Position numbers and translations under genes: made by a program
The notes under the pieces: generated by a model
What the model saw: only the letters and a program-made list of their open reading frames with translations
Database searches by the model: none
What the model was told of the DNA's origin: nothing
Assembly (NCBI RefSeq): GCF_000519205.1
Contig: NZ_JAFB01000003.1
Location: 331,428-395,427 of the forward strand
DNA length: 64,000 nucleotides
Source: Amycolatopsis taiwanensis DSM 45107
GTDB lineage: Bacteria; Actinomycetota; Actinomycetes; Mycobacteriales; Pseudonocardiaceae
Direction of reading: 5' to 3'
Shown: positions 31,440-39,848 of the stretch, piece after piece
Position numbering within the stretch: position 1 is the first letter of the stretch
Layout of the letters: each line of letters begins with the position of its first letter

Positions 31440-32066
31440 ATGGCGAAGTATTTCGACGTGCATCCGGACAACCCGCAGCGCCGCGCGATCGGCCAGGTCG
31501 TCGAGGTCATCCGGGGTGGTGGCCTGATCGCCTACCCCACCGACTCCTGCTTCGCGCTGGGGTGCGGGCTCGACAACGCCGGCGGCATCGCGCGAATGCG
31601 GTCGATCCGGCGGCTCGACGACCGGCACCACTTCACCCTGATGTGCCGGGATTTCGCGCAGCTGGGGCAGTTCGCCTACCTCGGCAACACGGTGTTCCGC
31701 GCGATCAAGGCGGCGACGCCGGGCAGTTACACGTTCATCCTGCCGGCCACCAAGGAGGTGCCGCGGCGCCTGCTGCACCCGAAGAAGAAGACCGTTGGCG
31801 TGCGCATTCCCGACCATGTGGTCACCCGCGCCCTGCTGGACGAGCTCGGCGAACCGCTGCTGTCGACCACCCTGCTGCTGCCCGGCGAGGAGGAGCCGCT
31901 CACCCAGGGCTGGGAGATCAAGGAGGAGCTGGATCACGCCGTGGACGCGGTGATCGACGGCGAGTGCGGCACCGACCCGACCACCGTGGTCGACTTTTCC
32001 AGCGACGAGCCCGAAATCCTGCGCCGTGGAGCCGGCGACACCGACCGGTTCGAGGCGGTCGGCTGA
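31440..32066 (+). CDS. Sua5/YciO/YrdC-family protein (threonylcarbamoyl-AMP synthase-like)
   Basis: A 208-residue protein with the YrdC fold: ALxxGGLIAYPTDSCFALGC, the SIRRLDDRHHFTLMCRDF motif, TPGSYTFILPATKEVPRRLLHPKKKTVGVRIPDH and LLSTTLLLP. The set fits the YciO branch rather than the housekeeping TsaC/Sua5 proteins, which have a KxRP-type signature. It may form threonylcarbamoyl-AMP for tRNA t6A or have another nucleotide-related job. Single gene between the VOC gene and the SARP regulator. Confidence 0.88.
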   Translation: MAKYFDVHPDNPQRRAIGQVVEVIRGGGLIAYPTDSCFALGCGLDNAGGIARMRSIRRLDDRHHFTLMCRDFAQLGQFAYLGNTVFRAIKAATPGSYTFILPATKEVPRRLLHPKKKTVGVRIPDHVVTRALLDELGEPLLSTTLLLPGEEEPLTQGWEIKEELDHAVDAVIDGECGTDPTTVVDFSSDEPEILRRGAGDTDRFEAVG

Positions 32067-32174
32067 AAAAAAGTTCCACCAAGGTGCACTTGGGCCGGAA
32101 ACCGGGAGCCGAGGAGGATGAAACCGCGTCCGAGTGGGGGTCATAGCCCCTCTGGTACACGGTGGGAGTACCCG
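32067..32174. promoter_or_regulatory. Intergenic hairpins before the SARP regulator
   Basis: After the Sua5-like stop comes a run of seven A and a hairpin with arms CCAAG and CTTGG, which on the minus strand reads as stem plus U tract. A second short hairpin (GGGG-TCATA-CCCC type) lies near 32135-32151, about 25 bp before the SARP GTG. Either could act in termination or control; none is decisive. Confidence 0.3.
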
Positions 32175-34940
32175 GTGGAATTCCGGATTCTGGGGCCGCT
32201 GGAGGTGATCTCGGCCGGCGGTCCGGTCGAGCTCGGTGGCCCCAAGCCGCGGGCGGCCCTGGCACTGCTGCTGGCGCATGCCGGCACCGTGGTGCCCGTG
32301 GAACGGCTGATCACCGCGATGTGGCCGGAGCGCGCGCCGTCCTCGGCCGCCAAGAACCTCCAGACCTACGTCTGGTCCCTGCGCCGCGCACTGGCTCAGG
32401 CCGACGGCGACCCGCGGATCGTCGCGCGAGCAGGCGGGTACCTGATCGCGCCGGACCCGGGCGAACTGGACCTGGCGGTGTTCACCTCCCTGGCCGTCCA
32501 GGGCCACCAGTTGCTGGGCACCGATCCGGCGGCCGCCGCGGCGAAACTGCGGTGTGCGCTGGAAATGTGGCGTGGGCCGGCACTGACGGACCTGCGCGTG
32601 CCCGAGCTGGAAATCGAAGCCGGCCGCCTCGCCGAGCAGTACCAGACGGTGTTGGAGGACCGGTTCGAGGCCGAGCTCGCGCTGGGCCGTGACGCGGAAC
32701 TGGTGCCCGAGCTGTCCGCGGCGGTGGCCGAGCACCCGGCGCGGGAACGCCTGCGCGGCCTGCTGATGCTGGCGCTCTACCGGTGCGGGCGGCAGGCCGA
32801 CGCGCTCGCCACGTTCCTCGCGGCGCGGGAGTACCTGGTCGAGGAGCTCGGCGTGGAACCCGGCCGCGAACTCCAGCTGCTGCACCGCAGGATCCTGGCC
32901 GCGGACCCGGAGCTGGACCCCGGCGCGGCGTCCCGGCGCGGCCCGGTTCCGGCGGAGCTCCCGCACGACATCGCGGGGTTCGCCGGCCGGAAGGCGGAAC
33001 TGGCGCGCCTGCGCGAGCTGACCCGGGACACCAACATCGTCGTGATCGAGGGTGTGGGCGGGGTGGGCAAGACCGCCCTGGCGGTCCGGTTCGCGCACCG
33101 GATCGCCGCCGAATTCGCCGACGGGCAGCTGTCGGTGAACCTGCGCGGCTTCGACCCCGCCCAGCCGCCGATCGCCCCCGAAGAAGCACTGCGGTCGCTG
33201 CTGCGCGGGCTCGGCGTCGACCCCCGCGCCATGCCACCCGGCCTGCCCGACCTGGCCGGTCTGCTGCGCAGCCAGCTGTCCGGCCGGCAGGTGCTGATCC
33301 TGCTGGACAACGCGGCGAGCGCGGAGCAGGTGCGCCCCCTGCTGCCCGGCGAACCCCGCTGCCTGGTCGTGGTGACCAGCCGGCACCGGCTCGGCGGCCT
33401 GGTGACCAGGGAGGGCGCCCGCCGGCTCACCCTGGATGTGCTGGGCGAGGCGGAATCGGCCGAGGTGCTCGCGCACGTGGTGGGCGCGGAACGGGTCCGG
33501 GCCGAGCCACGCGCCACCACTGAGATCGCGCGGCTGTGCAACGGCCTGCCGCTCGCGTTGCGGATCGCCGCGGACCGCGCGGGCATGGTGCCCGGGGCGC
33601 CGCTGTCCGGTCTCGCCGGCCGGCTCGCCGCCGAGCGTGAACGCCTCGACCTGCTCTGCGTTCCCGGCGACGAAACGACCGCGGTCCGGTCGGCGTTCGC
33701 GCTGTCGTACCGCGCGCTCGGCACCGAGGAAGCGCGGCTGTTCCGCCTGCTGTCCCTGCATCCCGGCGGGGAAATCAGCGAGTCCGCGGCCGCTGCCCTT
33801 GGCGGGCTGCCGGTGCCCGCGGCGCGGCGCCTGCTGGACGCGCTCGCCGGGGCGCACCTGGTGGAATACGCGGCGCTGGACCGGATCCGTTTCCACGACC
33901 TGATCCGGTTACATGCCCGGGAACTCACGCTCGCGCAAGACCCCGGCGCCGACCGCCTCGCCGCGCGCCGGCGGGTTGCCGAATGGTACCTGCACACGGT
34001 GCACGCCGCCGGGCGCGTGCTGCTGCCCAGCCGGATCCGCCCGGAGCTGGCCCCGCCACCCGGCGGCACGCCACTTCCCTTACCTACCAAGGAGGAAGCG
34101 CTTTCCTGGTTCGACCTGGAGGAGACCAACCTGGCCACGCTGATCCGGGAAACCGTCGACGAACTGCCCTTCCTGGCGTGGCAGGTGCCCTTGGCCGCGT
34201 GGGATTTCTACTACCTGCGAAGACCGTGGGCACCGGACCTGCCGGAGCTGCACCGGCTCGGCCTGCGGGCCGCCCGGGAGGTGGGCGACAAGCGGGGCCA
34301 GGCATGGGTGCTGACCAGCATGGGCTTTCTGCCGTGGGCGCTGCGGCATCCGGACCAGGCGATCCAGCACCTGGCCGACGCCGTCGAGTTGTGGGAGGCC
34401 GACGGGCTCTCCCGCGGGCTCGGCGCGGCCTTCATCGCCCTGGGCATCTGCCACCGCGCCCAGCGCCGGTTCGCCGAGGCGAACGGCTACTGCGAGCGGG
34501 CGGTCGAAATCTTCCACGCCCTGGGCGACCACCACGGCGAGGGATTCGCGCTCACCGGGGTCGGCGCGGGTTTCCTCGGGCAGAAGCGGTACGCGGAAGC
34601 GGTCCCGCACCTGGAACGGGCGCTGGAGATCTTCCAGCGCCACGACGAACCATGGGGGCAGGCGATCGCCCTGATCGACGCCGGCAACGCCCACCGAAAC
34701 CTCGGTCGCACCCGGGAGGCGCTGGACTATCTCGGACGTGCCCTCGAGCTGCACCGCGCCATCGGGGACCGCAAGCGGCAGGCGGTCGTGTTGCGGCTGC
34801 TCGGTGAAACCCACGCGCAGGCAGGCGAAACGGAGCGGGCGCGCGCCCGGTTCACCGAGGCGCTACGGGCGTATGAGGAGATCGCCGACCCGCACGCGGA
34901 ATCCGTACGCGACCTGCTCGCCGCGATCGACGCTCGTTGA
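32175..34940 (+). CDS. AfsR/SARP-family transcriptional activator with NB-ARC and TPR domains
   Basis: A 921-residue cytoplasmic regulator. Residues 1-95 are an OmpR-like DNA-binding domain (VEFRILGPLEVISAGGPVELGGPKPRAALALLL), 100-245 the bacterial transcriptional activator domain, 260-560 an NB-ARC ATPase with Walker A VGGVGKTAL near 295 and LILLDNAAS as Walker B, and 690-910 TPR repeats. This is the full AfsR architecture, which switches on secondary metabolism in actinomycetes. GGGAG lies 7 nt before the GTG. No biosynthetic cluster is adjacent; the next gene starts 46 bp on, so the PE/PPE-like operon could be a target. Confidence 0.92.
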   Translation: MEFRILGPLEVISAGGPVELGGPKPRAALALLLAHAGTVVPVERLITAMWPERAPSSAAKNLQTYVWSLRRALAQADGDPRIVARAGGYLIAPDPGELDLAVFTSLAVQGHQLLGTDPAAAAAKLRCALEMWRGPALTDLRVPELEIEAGRLAEQYQTVLEDRFEAELALGRDAELVPELSAAVAEHPARERLRGLLMLALYRCGRQADALATFLAAREYLVEELGVEPGRELQLLHRRILAADPELDPGAASRRGPVPAELPHDIAGFAGRKAELARLRELTRDTNIVVIEGVGGVGKTALAVRFAHRIAAEFADGQLSVNLRGFDPAQPPIAPEEALRSLLRGLGVDPRAMPPGLPDLAGLLRSQLSGRQVLILLDNAASAEQVRPLLPGEPRCLVVVTSRHRLGGLVTREGARRLTLDVLGEAESAEVLAHVVGAERVRAEPRATTEIARLCNGLPLALRIAADRAGMVPGAPLSGLAGRLAAERERLDLLCVPGDETTAVRSAFALSYRALGTEEARLFRLLSLHPGGEISESAAAALGGLPVPAARRLLDALAGAHLVEYAALDRIRFHDLIRLHARELTLAQDPGADRLAARRRVAEWYLHTVHAAGRVLLPSRIRPELAPPPGGTPLPLPTKEEALSWFDLEETNLATLIRETVDELPFLAWQVPLAAWDFYYLRRPWAPDLPELHRLGLRAAREVGDKRGQAWVLTSMGFLPWALRHPDQAIQHLADAVELWEADGLSRGLGAAFIALGICHRAQRRFAEANGYCERAVEIFHALGDHHGEGFALTGVGAGFLGQKRYAEAVPHLERALEIFQRHDEPWGQAIALIDAGNAHRNLGRTREALDYLGRALELHRAIGDRKRQAVVLRLLGETHAQAGETERARARFTEALRAYEEIADPHAESVRDLLAAIDAR

Positions 34941-34986
34941 CCTGCGTTTATACCGAGTTTGGAGCATCACGGCCCATTGTTGGTCC

Positions 34987-35295
34987 ATGGCCGAGCAGTT
35001 CCAGTTCGATCCGGCGCCCGTCGACCGGGCCATCGCGCGGCTGAACAAGCTTCTCGAGCAGGTCACCCGCGACGCGCAGCGCGTTGGCCAACTGGGGCAT
35101 GTGACGCGCCCGGGCGACGCGCCCGACACCTTGGCATTCCACGGCAAGCTGACCTCGTCGATGAGCCGGCTGGCCGATCAGCACCACGCCTTCGCCCAGG
35201 CCGTCGAGGCACAGATCGAACGGCTCCAGCTGGTCAAACAGCAGTACACGAAGACCGACCAGTCCGCCGCGGCGCAACTCGGGGGGTACCGGTGA
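34987..35295 (+). CDS. PE/WXG100-like small helical protein
   Basis: A 102-residue, all-helical protein (APVDRAIARLNKLLEQVTRDAQRVGQL, then MSRLADQHHAFAQAVEAQIERLQLVKQQY) without signal peptide, of the size and composition of type VII secretion substrates that pair as helical hairpins. No classical WXG turn is present. Its stop overlaps the GTG of the PPE-like gene, and an EspG-like chaperone follows, so it is probably the PE-like partner of a secreted pair. Confidence 0.65.
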   Translation: MAEQFQFDPAPVDRAIARLNKLLEQVTRDAQRVGQLGHVTRPGDAPDTLAFHGKLTSSMSRLADQHHAFAQAVEAQIERLQLVKQQYTKTDQSAAAQLGGYR

Positions 35296-36581
35296 CCTCG
35301 TCCGAATGGATCAACGAAGCGCTCACCACGGCCGTGCAGACCGCGCAGGGCATCATCTTCGCCGACGGCTCCCGCCCGGCCGGCACCGATCCCGCGCAGA
35401 TCTACGCGTGGTTCCACAATGGACCGGGCACCGGGTCTTACAGCACCGCGAGCACGAACCTCGCCGCCCTGGCCGCGGCCTACCCGGACTACACCGAACA
35501 GCTCAAGGCGGCCCGCCGCGAGATCTCCGACGGCTGGCACGGCCCGGCCGCCGAGTCGGCGATCACCTCCTTCGAACCGGCGCTGAAGGCCGCCGACAAG
35601 CTGACTCACCACGCGAGCACCGCGAACAGGGCGTTGACCGACCAGATCACCTCCTTCGCCGACACGAAGAACCGGGTGATCAGCGTGGCGGCCCAGCCAC
35701 CCAAGGGGCCGGGGATGAACCAGTTCGTCAACCCGCTCGCCCTGGACAACTACACGGCCGACGCGGCGGTGGCCGCCTACCAGATCGGCACGCACAACAA
35801 CCAGGACGCCTACGGCGCCTACCAGGGCCAGACCACCCACCACGCGTCGACGCTGCCGCAGGACGGCGCGGACTCCACCAAGACGGACCAGAACAACCAA
35901 CAGCAGAACGATCAGCAACAACAGAACGATCAGCAACAACAGAACGACCAGCAGCGACAGAACCAGCCGCCGCACGACAAGCAACCGCCAAAGCAACCGC
36001 CCGACGACCAGCAACCGCCCACCGGGCAGCAACCCGCACCCACGCCGCATCCGCCGCCCGAGCCGCCAACCGTGCCGGGCCAGACCGGCCCCATTCCCGG
36101 CCGGCCGTCCACACCGGACCAGACCACCAGCTCGAGCGGCTTCGAGCCGCCACGGCCGATTCCCGTGTCGGAGGCGGGTTCGCCGCTGGGCGGCCCGGGC
36201 GGCTCCGGTCCGGGGCTCGGCTCCCCGAGTGGCGGTTCCGGCGGTTTCGCGAGCATCTCACCGGGGCAAGGATCCGGCGCATGGGGCTCTGCGGCGCCGG
36301 GCGCCGGGTCGGCATCGGGCCGGCTCGGCGCGGCCGGCGGGACGGGTTCGGGACCGGGCGCCGCCCGTGGCGCGGCCGGGGGTGCGGCGGGCCGCACCAC
36401 CGCCGGATCGCCCGGGATGCCCGGCCTGGGCGGCCAGGGCCGGGGCCGCGACGACGAGGAACACCGGGGCCGCGGACTGGTCACGCAGGACTGGGAGAAC
36501 GAGCTGATCGGCAACCTCCCCCCGCACGTTCCCTCGGTCATCGAATGCGGGCCGGACGGCTACTCCGACGACGATGACTAA
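35292..36581 (+). CDS. PPE-like protein with low-complexity Q/P/G-rich tail
   Basis: A 429-residue protein. The N-terminal 185 residues are helical with the sequence REISDGWHGPAAESAITSF, whose WxGxAA resembles the WXG turn of PPE/ESX proteins. From about 195 the protein is Gln/Asn/Asp-rich (three copies of a QNDQQ-type unit, a 15-bp DNA repeat near 35897-35950), then Pro-rich, then Gly/Ser/Ala-rich, and ends acidic. Probably an exported or surface protein of type VII secretion, handled by the EspG-like protein next door, whose start overlaps its end by 8 nt. Confidence 0.7.
   Translation: MTSSEWINEALTTAVQTAQGIIFADGSRPAGTDPAQIYAWFHNGPGTGSYSTASTNLAALAAAYPDYTEQLKAARREISDGWHGPAAESAITSFEPALKAADKLTHHASTANRALTDQITSFADTKNRVISVAAQPPKGPGMNQFVNPLALDNYTADAAVAAYQIGTHNNQDAYGAYQGQTTHHASTLPQDGADSTKTDQNNQQQNDQQQQNDQQQQNDQQRQNQPPHDKQPPKQPPDDQQPPTGQQPAPTPHPPPEPPTVPGQTGPIPGRPSTPDQTTSSSGFEPPRPIPVSEAGSPLGGPGGSGPGLGSPSGGSGGFASISPGQGSGAWGSAAPGAGSASGRLGAAGGTGSGPGAARGAAGGAAGRTTAGSPGMPGLGGQGRGRDDEEHRGRGLVTQDWENELIGNLPPHVPSVIECGPDGYSDDDD
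35897..35955 (+). repeat. 15-bp coding repeat encoding QNDQQ units
   Basis: Inside the PPE-like gene a unit of the form CAGAACGATCAGCAA recurs three to four times with small changes and encodes Gln-Asn-Asp-Gln-Gln blocks. Such in-frame repeats can change number by slippage and so vary the linker length of the protein. Confidence 0.65.
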
Positions 36582-37329
36582 CGCGGCCGAAGTCTTCCCG
36601 ATTGCGCTCCCGGAACTGACGTTCGTGGTGCTGTGGGAGAAGCAGGGGCTCGGCGACCTGCCGCCCGCCCTGTTCGTTCCCTCGCCCGGCGCGACCGGCC
36701 GGCAGCGGGCGGAGGTGGAACGGGCCGCCGCCCTGGAACTGGTGCGGCACGGCATCGGCTACGGCGGCGTGGCGGACGAGCGGGTGGGACGTGCGCTGAA
36801 AGTGCTCGCCGCACCCGCGACGGAATACTACGGATGGCTCGTCCCGCCCGGCGGGGACACGATCGGTTTCGTGGCCGCCTCCGACGGCCGCGAGTCGCTG
36901 TTCGCCAAGTTGTCCGGCGGTTTCGTGCACCTGATGCCCGCCGGCCCGCAGGGCCTGGCCGGGGCACTGTGCCGCGAGTTGCCGCTCGAAGCCGGTGCGC
37001 CGGCGGCGCCGGTGACCCTCCCCCGCACCGCGCCGCGCCTGGCCGAGCTGATCTCACCACCGCTGGGCACGCGCGCCCAGTTCTTCGTCGCCGTGCGGGA
37101 CCGGGCCGGACACCGCCGCCGCTGCGAGCATCCCGTCGACTACGCCCAGACCCGGCACGGCAACCTGATCTTCCACGCCCTGGACGGCCGGGACCGCGTC
37201 ACCGTCGTGCCCGCGAGCGTGGATGCCCTGGCCACCGCGCTCGACCAGACCTGTCTGCGGCTGCGGCCCGCCCGTACGGACCGGGCCAGGCGCCTGCGCG
37301 AAGAACGTGACCAAACCAGCAACACCTGA
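36574..37329 (+). CDS. EspG-family ESX secretion-associated chaperone
   Basis: A 251-residue soluble protein resembling the EspG family: an initial strand (FPIALPELTFVVLWEKQGLGDLPPALF), a helical segment with RAALELVRHGIGYG, and a second half with strands such as EYYGWLVPPGGDTIGFVAAS. EspG proteins bind the PPE partner of PE/PPE pairs and keep them secretion-competent. It starts 8 nt inside the PPE-like gene. No ESX core genes (EccB/C/D/E, MycP) are in the window, so the secretion machine must be encoded elsewhere. Confidence 0.72.
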   Translation: MTNAAEVFPIALPELTFVVLWEKQGLGDLPPALFVPSPGATGRQRAEVERAAALELVRHGIGYGGVADERVGRALKVLAAPATEYYGWLVPPGGDTIGFVAASDGRESLFAKLSGGFVHLMPAGPQGLAGALCRELPLEAGAPAAPVTLPRTAPRLAELISPPLGTRAQFFVAVRDRAGHRRRCEHPVDYAQTRHGNLIFHALDGRDRVTVVPASVDALATALDQTCLRLRPARTDRARRLREERDQTSNT

Positions 37330-37351
37330 CCCGCAAAAGGACTGATTCGTG

Positions 37352-37522
37352 ATGACACCCCTCGTGCCAAGTCGCGGCAATCACGGTGACCACCGAGCGC
37401 GCGCCTTTGTCCCGCTGTCGAGGCGGCGGGGCGCCGTCCTCGAGGAAGTGACTCGATTCCGGATGGAGCGCCCCGTCGACACGATCGCGGTCGCGCGCAA
37501 ACTCACGGAGGAGCAAGCATGA
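37352..37522 (+). CDS. 56-codon small ORF/leader element, copy B
   Basis: A 56-residue Arg/His-rich ORF between the EspG-like and YbaB-like genes, its TGA overlapping the ATG of the latter. AAGGA lies 8 nt before a GTG at 37349 or 11 nt before the ATG at 37352. It is colinear and 82% identical in DNA with the element at 17679-17849, which precedes an unrelated permease gene. Shared residues include RGxHGDHRARA and ERPVDTIAVARKL. Base changes show no excess at third codon positions, so conservation of DNA or RNA is as likely as of protein. Confidence 0.5.
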   Translation: MTPLVPSRGNHGDHRARAFVPLSRRRGAVLEEVTRFRMERPVDTIAVARKLTEEQA

Positions 37523-37968
37523 CCGATCCCTTCGCCGAAAAGAACGCCGAACTGCTGCGTCACGCCGACGATGTCGCGGAAAAGGCCAGGCGCTACCAGG
37601 AAATGCGGGCCGGCCTGGCCACGGTCGCGGTGACCGAGTCCTCGCCCGACGGGGCGGTCACGGTGACCGTGGACGCGAGCGGCCTGCTGACCGGCCTGCG
37701 CATCGAAGACCGCGGCGCGCCCCAGCCCGGCCGGCAGGTCGCGGCCACCGTGCTGGCCACCCTGCGCCGGGCGCAATCCCGGCTGCCGCAACTGGCCGCC
37801 GAGGTCATGCGGTCCATTGAGGACGATCCCGCGGCCGTCGACGAGGCCCTCGCCGGCTACCGCGACCGCTTCCCCGAACCGCCGCCCGCGGACGTCGTCA
37901 CTTCGCCCGCGCCGTCACCGGCCATGAATGCTCGCGCCGACAACGGCGCATGGGGCGCCCGGAGATAG
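37519..37968 (+). CDS. YbaB/EbfC-family DNA-binding protein
   Basis: A 149-residue protein with the YbaB/EbfC arrangement: an N-terminal helix (NAELLRHADDVAEKARRYQEMRAGLATV), two strands (VTESSPDGAVTVTVDASGLLTGLRI) and a C-terminal helix, plus a Pro-rich tail. YbaB proteins are small nucleoid-associated dimers; actinobacterial paralogues commonly sit in type VII secretion or WXG100 operons, as here. Its ATG overlaps the stop of the 56-codon element and GGAGGAG is close upstream. Confidence 0.78.
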   Translation: MTDPFAEKNAELLRHADDVAEKARRYQEMRAGLATVAVTESSPDGAVTVTVDASGLLTGLRIEDRGAPQPGRQVAATVLATLRRAQSRLPQLAAEVMRSIEDDPAAVDEALAGYRDRFPEPPPADVVTSPAPSPAMNARADNGAWGARR

Positions 37969-38111
37969 CCCAGCCCCAAGTCCATCTTCGAGGTAGCGTG
38001 CTCCGGTCCTTTGCCGACGGTATCGGAAACCGGTCAGTTCGCCGCGGCTCTTGAAACATGACTTCGTCCATTCCGCACGCGCGCACTCCATTCCTGTGCT
38101 TGGATCACTCG

Positions 38112-38516
38112 ATGGCGACTTGGCGCAATCTCGTGACCTTCATCAGGCGAGAGTACGAAGTGACCCGGGATGAACCGGACGAAATCCGAATCGAGATCCG
38201 GTTCGGCGACGAGGAAGGCATCCACCGAACCCAGACGGTGGTCATCGCCCGGGAAGTCCTCGACGGCCGGGAGGAGTGGGTCCAGATCGCCTCGCCGTTC
38301 GCCCGGGTCGACCAGGTCGACCTGGCGAAAGTGCTGGCGGAGATCGGCAGCACCACCGTCGTCGGCGGGGCCGTCATCATGGGGCCCTACCTGGTGCTCC
38401 GGCACTCCCTGCCGCTGATCAACCTCGACATCAACGAGTTCGTCGACCCGCTGGAACTGGTCGGCCTGACGGCCGAGGACCTCGAAGAAATGTTCACCGG
38501 TCGCGACGACTACTGA
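38112..38516 (+). CDS. YbjN/TY-Chap-like protein
   Basis: A 134-residue protein starting at MATWRNLVTFIRREY. Alternating strands and helices (IRIEIRFGDE, QTVVIAREVL, EWVQIASPFA, YLVLRHSLPLINLDINEF) resemble the YbjN/type III secretion chaperone-like fold used by actinobacterial TY-Chap proteins. It follows the YbaB-like gene on the same strand and may assist the same secretion-linked locus. A longer frame from 38058 is possible. Family call is tentative. Confidence 0.65.
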   Translation: MATWRNLVTFIRREYEVTRDEPDEIRIEIRFGDEEGIHRTQTVVIAREVLDGREEWVQIASPFARVDQVDLAKVLAEIGSTTVVGGAVIMGPYLVLRHSLPLINLDINEFVDPLELVGLTAEDLEEMFTGRDDY

Positions 38517-38639
38517 CCCGCCGGCGCCCAAGGCCTTCGCCGCCGTCGAGGCCCTCGACTCCCGCGGCCATGTCCTCGGCCGCTCCGAACCGGTCCCGGC
38601 GCTCGACGAGGAGCCCAAGGCGTCTTGGGCCACGGTGAC
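38517..38639 (+). pseudogene. Possible gene remnant and terminator hairpin
   Basis: This gap between convergent genes translates in one plus-strand frame into a protein-like stretch (KAFAAVEALDSRGHVLGRSE) with no start codon or ribosome site, so it looks like the 3' remnant of a lost gene. It ends with a perfect hairpin at 38613-38630 (GCCCAAG-GCGT-CTTGGGC), suitable as a bidirectional terminator. Confidence 0.35.
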
Positions 38640-39848
38640 TCAACGCGGCAGGAGCAGGCGCAGGATCGCGCCCCCACCGTCCGCGTTGCGGGCCGAGACG
38701 GAGCCGCCATGGCGGGCGGCGATGTCGCTGACCAGGGACAGGCCCAGCCCGTAGCGCCGGCGCTGCCCGGGCGCCTGCTCGGCCGGACCGGACGCGAACC
38801 GCCGGAACATGGTCGGCATGATCGCCGGGTCGAGGCCGGGCCCGTCGTCGACGAAGTCCACCCTGGCCTGACGGCCGAGCGGCCCGACGACCACCCGCAG
38901 GGTCGCGCGCGCGTGCCGGATCCCGTTGTCCAGCAAGGCGTTCACCGCGCGGCGCAGGCCGGCCTCGTAGCCGGAGACCTGGATCGGCTCGCTGTCGACC
39001 ACCAGCGCTACGCCGTGTTCGGCCGCGGCGGGTTCGGCGGCGGCGACCGCCTGGCGCACCAGTTCGGCCAGATCCACCGGCTGGCGCGGCACCTCCTGCC
39101 GTGGGTCGGCCGCCAGCAGCAGGTCTTCCAGGATTTCGGTCAGCTGCGCGGCGTCCTGTACCAGGTCGTCGGCGTCGGAGGAGAGCGCGACGGGGTCACC
39201 GCCTTGGCGGGCGCGCCGGCGCAACAGCTGCGCGCGGGTGCTCAGCAGGGTAAGCGGGGTCCGCAGTTCGTGGCCGGCGTCGGCGACGAACCGGCGCTGG
39301 ATGGCCAGCGCCTCGGCGAGCGGGGTGACCGCCCGGCGGCCCAGCCACACCCCGACGACGCCGGCCAGCACCAGGCCGCCGAGGCTGGTGATCATCAGGT
39401 CCCGCAGCAGCCGGTCGCGTTCCTGGTGCGCGGAGCGCAGATCCAGGATCGCCTGCACGACGTAGTCGTCCCGCCATTGGGTCAGGACGGCGTACTCGTG
39501 CGGTCCCGCCCGGACCTCCTCCGCGACGCGGGTCATCCCGTCGGTCGCGGTGGCCGCCAGATCCGGTTCGTACGGGAGCCCGAGCGGCATTCCCGGGGTC
39601 GCCGCGCGGTGCGAACCGCGCTGCATCACCAGCCACATCCCGGCGGGTGGGTCGTTGACGTCGTCGACCCGCGCCAGTGTCGTGGTGAGCAGATCCTCCT
39701 GCTGCTTGTGCTGGCTGCTCAACACGACCAGGACGGCGACCCCGCACAGCAGCGCGACCGCGACGGCGACCACGAGGGCGGACTGGATCCCCATCCGCAG
39801 CGCGGTCCTGCGAATCAGCCGGTCGTCGCCGGACGAGGGGCGGCTCAC
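38640..39848 (-). CDS. Sensor histidine kinase
   Basis: A 402-residue inner-membrane kinase: helix 1 (about 22-45), an extracytoplasmic sensor of about 100 residues, helix 2 (about 145-165), then HisKA with the phospho-acceptor in DAGHELRTPLT and an HATPase domain with the N box ALLDNGIRHA, G1 DDGPGLD and YGLGLSLV. Its GTG overlaps the stop of the response regulator by 4 nt. It is the last gene of the flavin-transfer/ferric-reductase operon and probably senses an envelope or redox signal. Confidence 0.92.
   Translation of the reverse strand: MSRPSSGDDRLIRRTALRMGIQSALVVAVAVALLCGVAVLVVLSSQHKQQEDLLTTTLARVDDVNDPPAGMWLVMQRGSHRAATPGMPLGLPYEPDLAATATDGMTRVAEEVRAGPHEYAVLTQWRDDYVVQAILDLRSAHQERDRLLRDLMITSLGGLVLAGVVGVWLGRRAVTPLAEALAIQRRFVADAGHELRTPLTLLSTRAQLLRRRARQGGDPVALSSDADDLVQDAAQLTEILEDLLLAADPRQEVPRQPVDLAELVRQAVAAAEPAAAEHGVALVVDSEPIQVSGYEAGLRRAVNALLDNGIRHARATLRVVVGPLGRQARVDFVDDGPGLDPAIMPTMFRRFASGPAEQAPGQRRRYGLGLSLVSDIAARHGGSVSARNADGGGAILRLLLPR

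Noticed and set aside
31386..33896. 836-aa minus-strand ORF opposite the Sua5-like and SARP genes
   Set aside because: Shadow frame; the plus strand carries complete Sua5-like and AfsR domains.
28365..35000. Secondary-metabolite biosynthetic cluster around the SARP regulator
   Set aside because: No polyketide synthase, peptide synthetase, terpene cyclase or lanthipeptide gene is nearby; one acyl-CoA ligase and one acyltransferase are not enough.
34941..38516. Complete type VII secretion system
   Set aside because: Only PE/PPE-like, EspG-like and YbaB-like genes are present; no EccB, EccC, EccD, EccE or mycosin gene.
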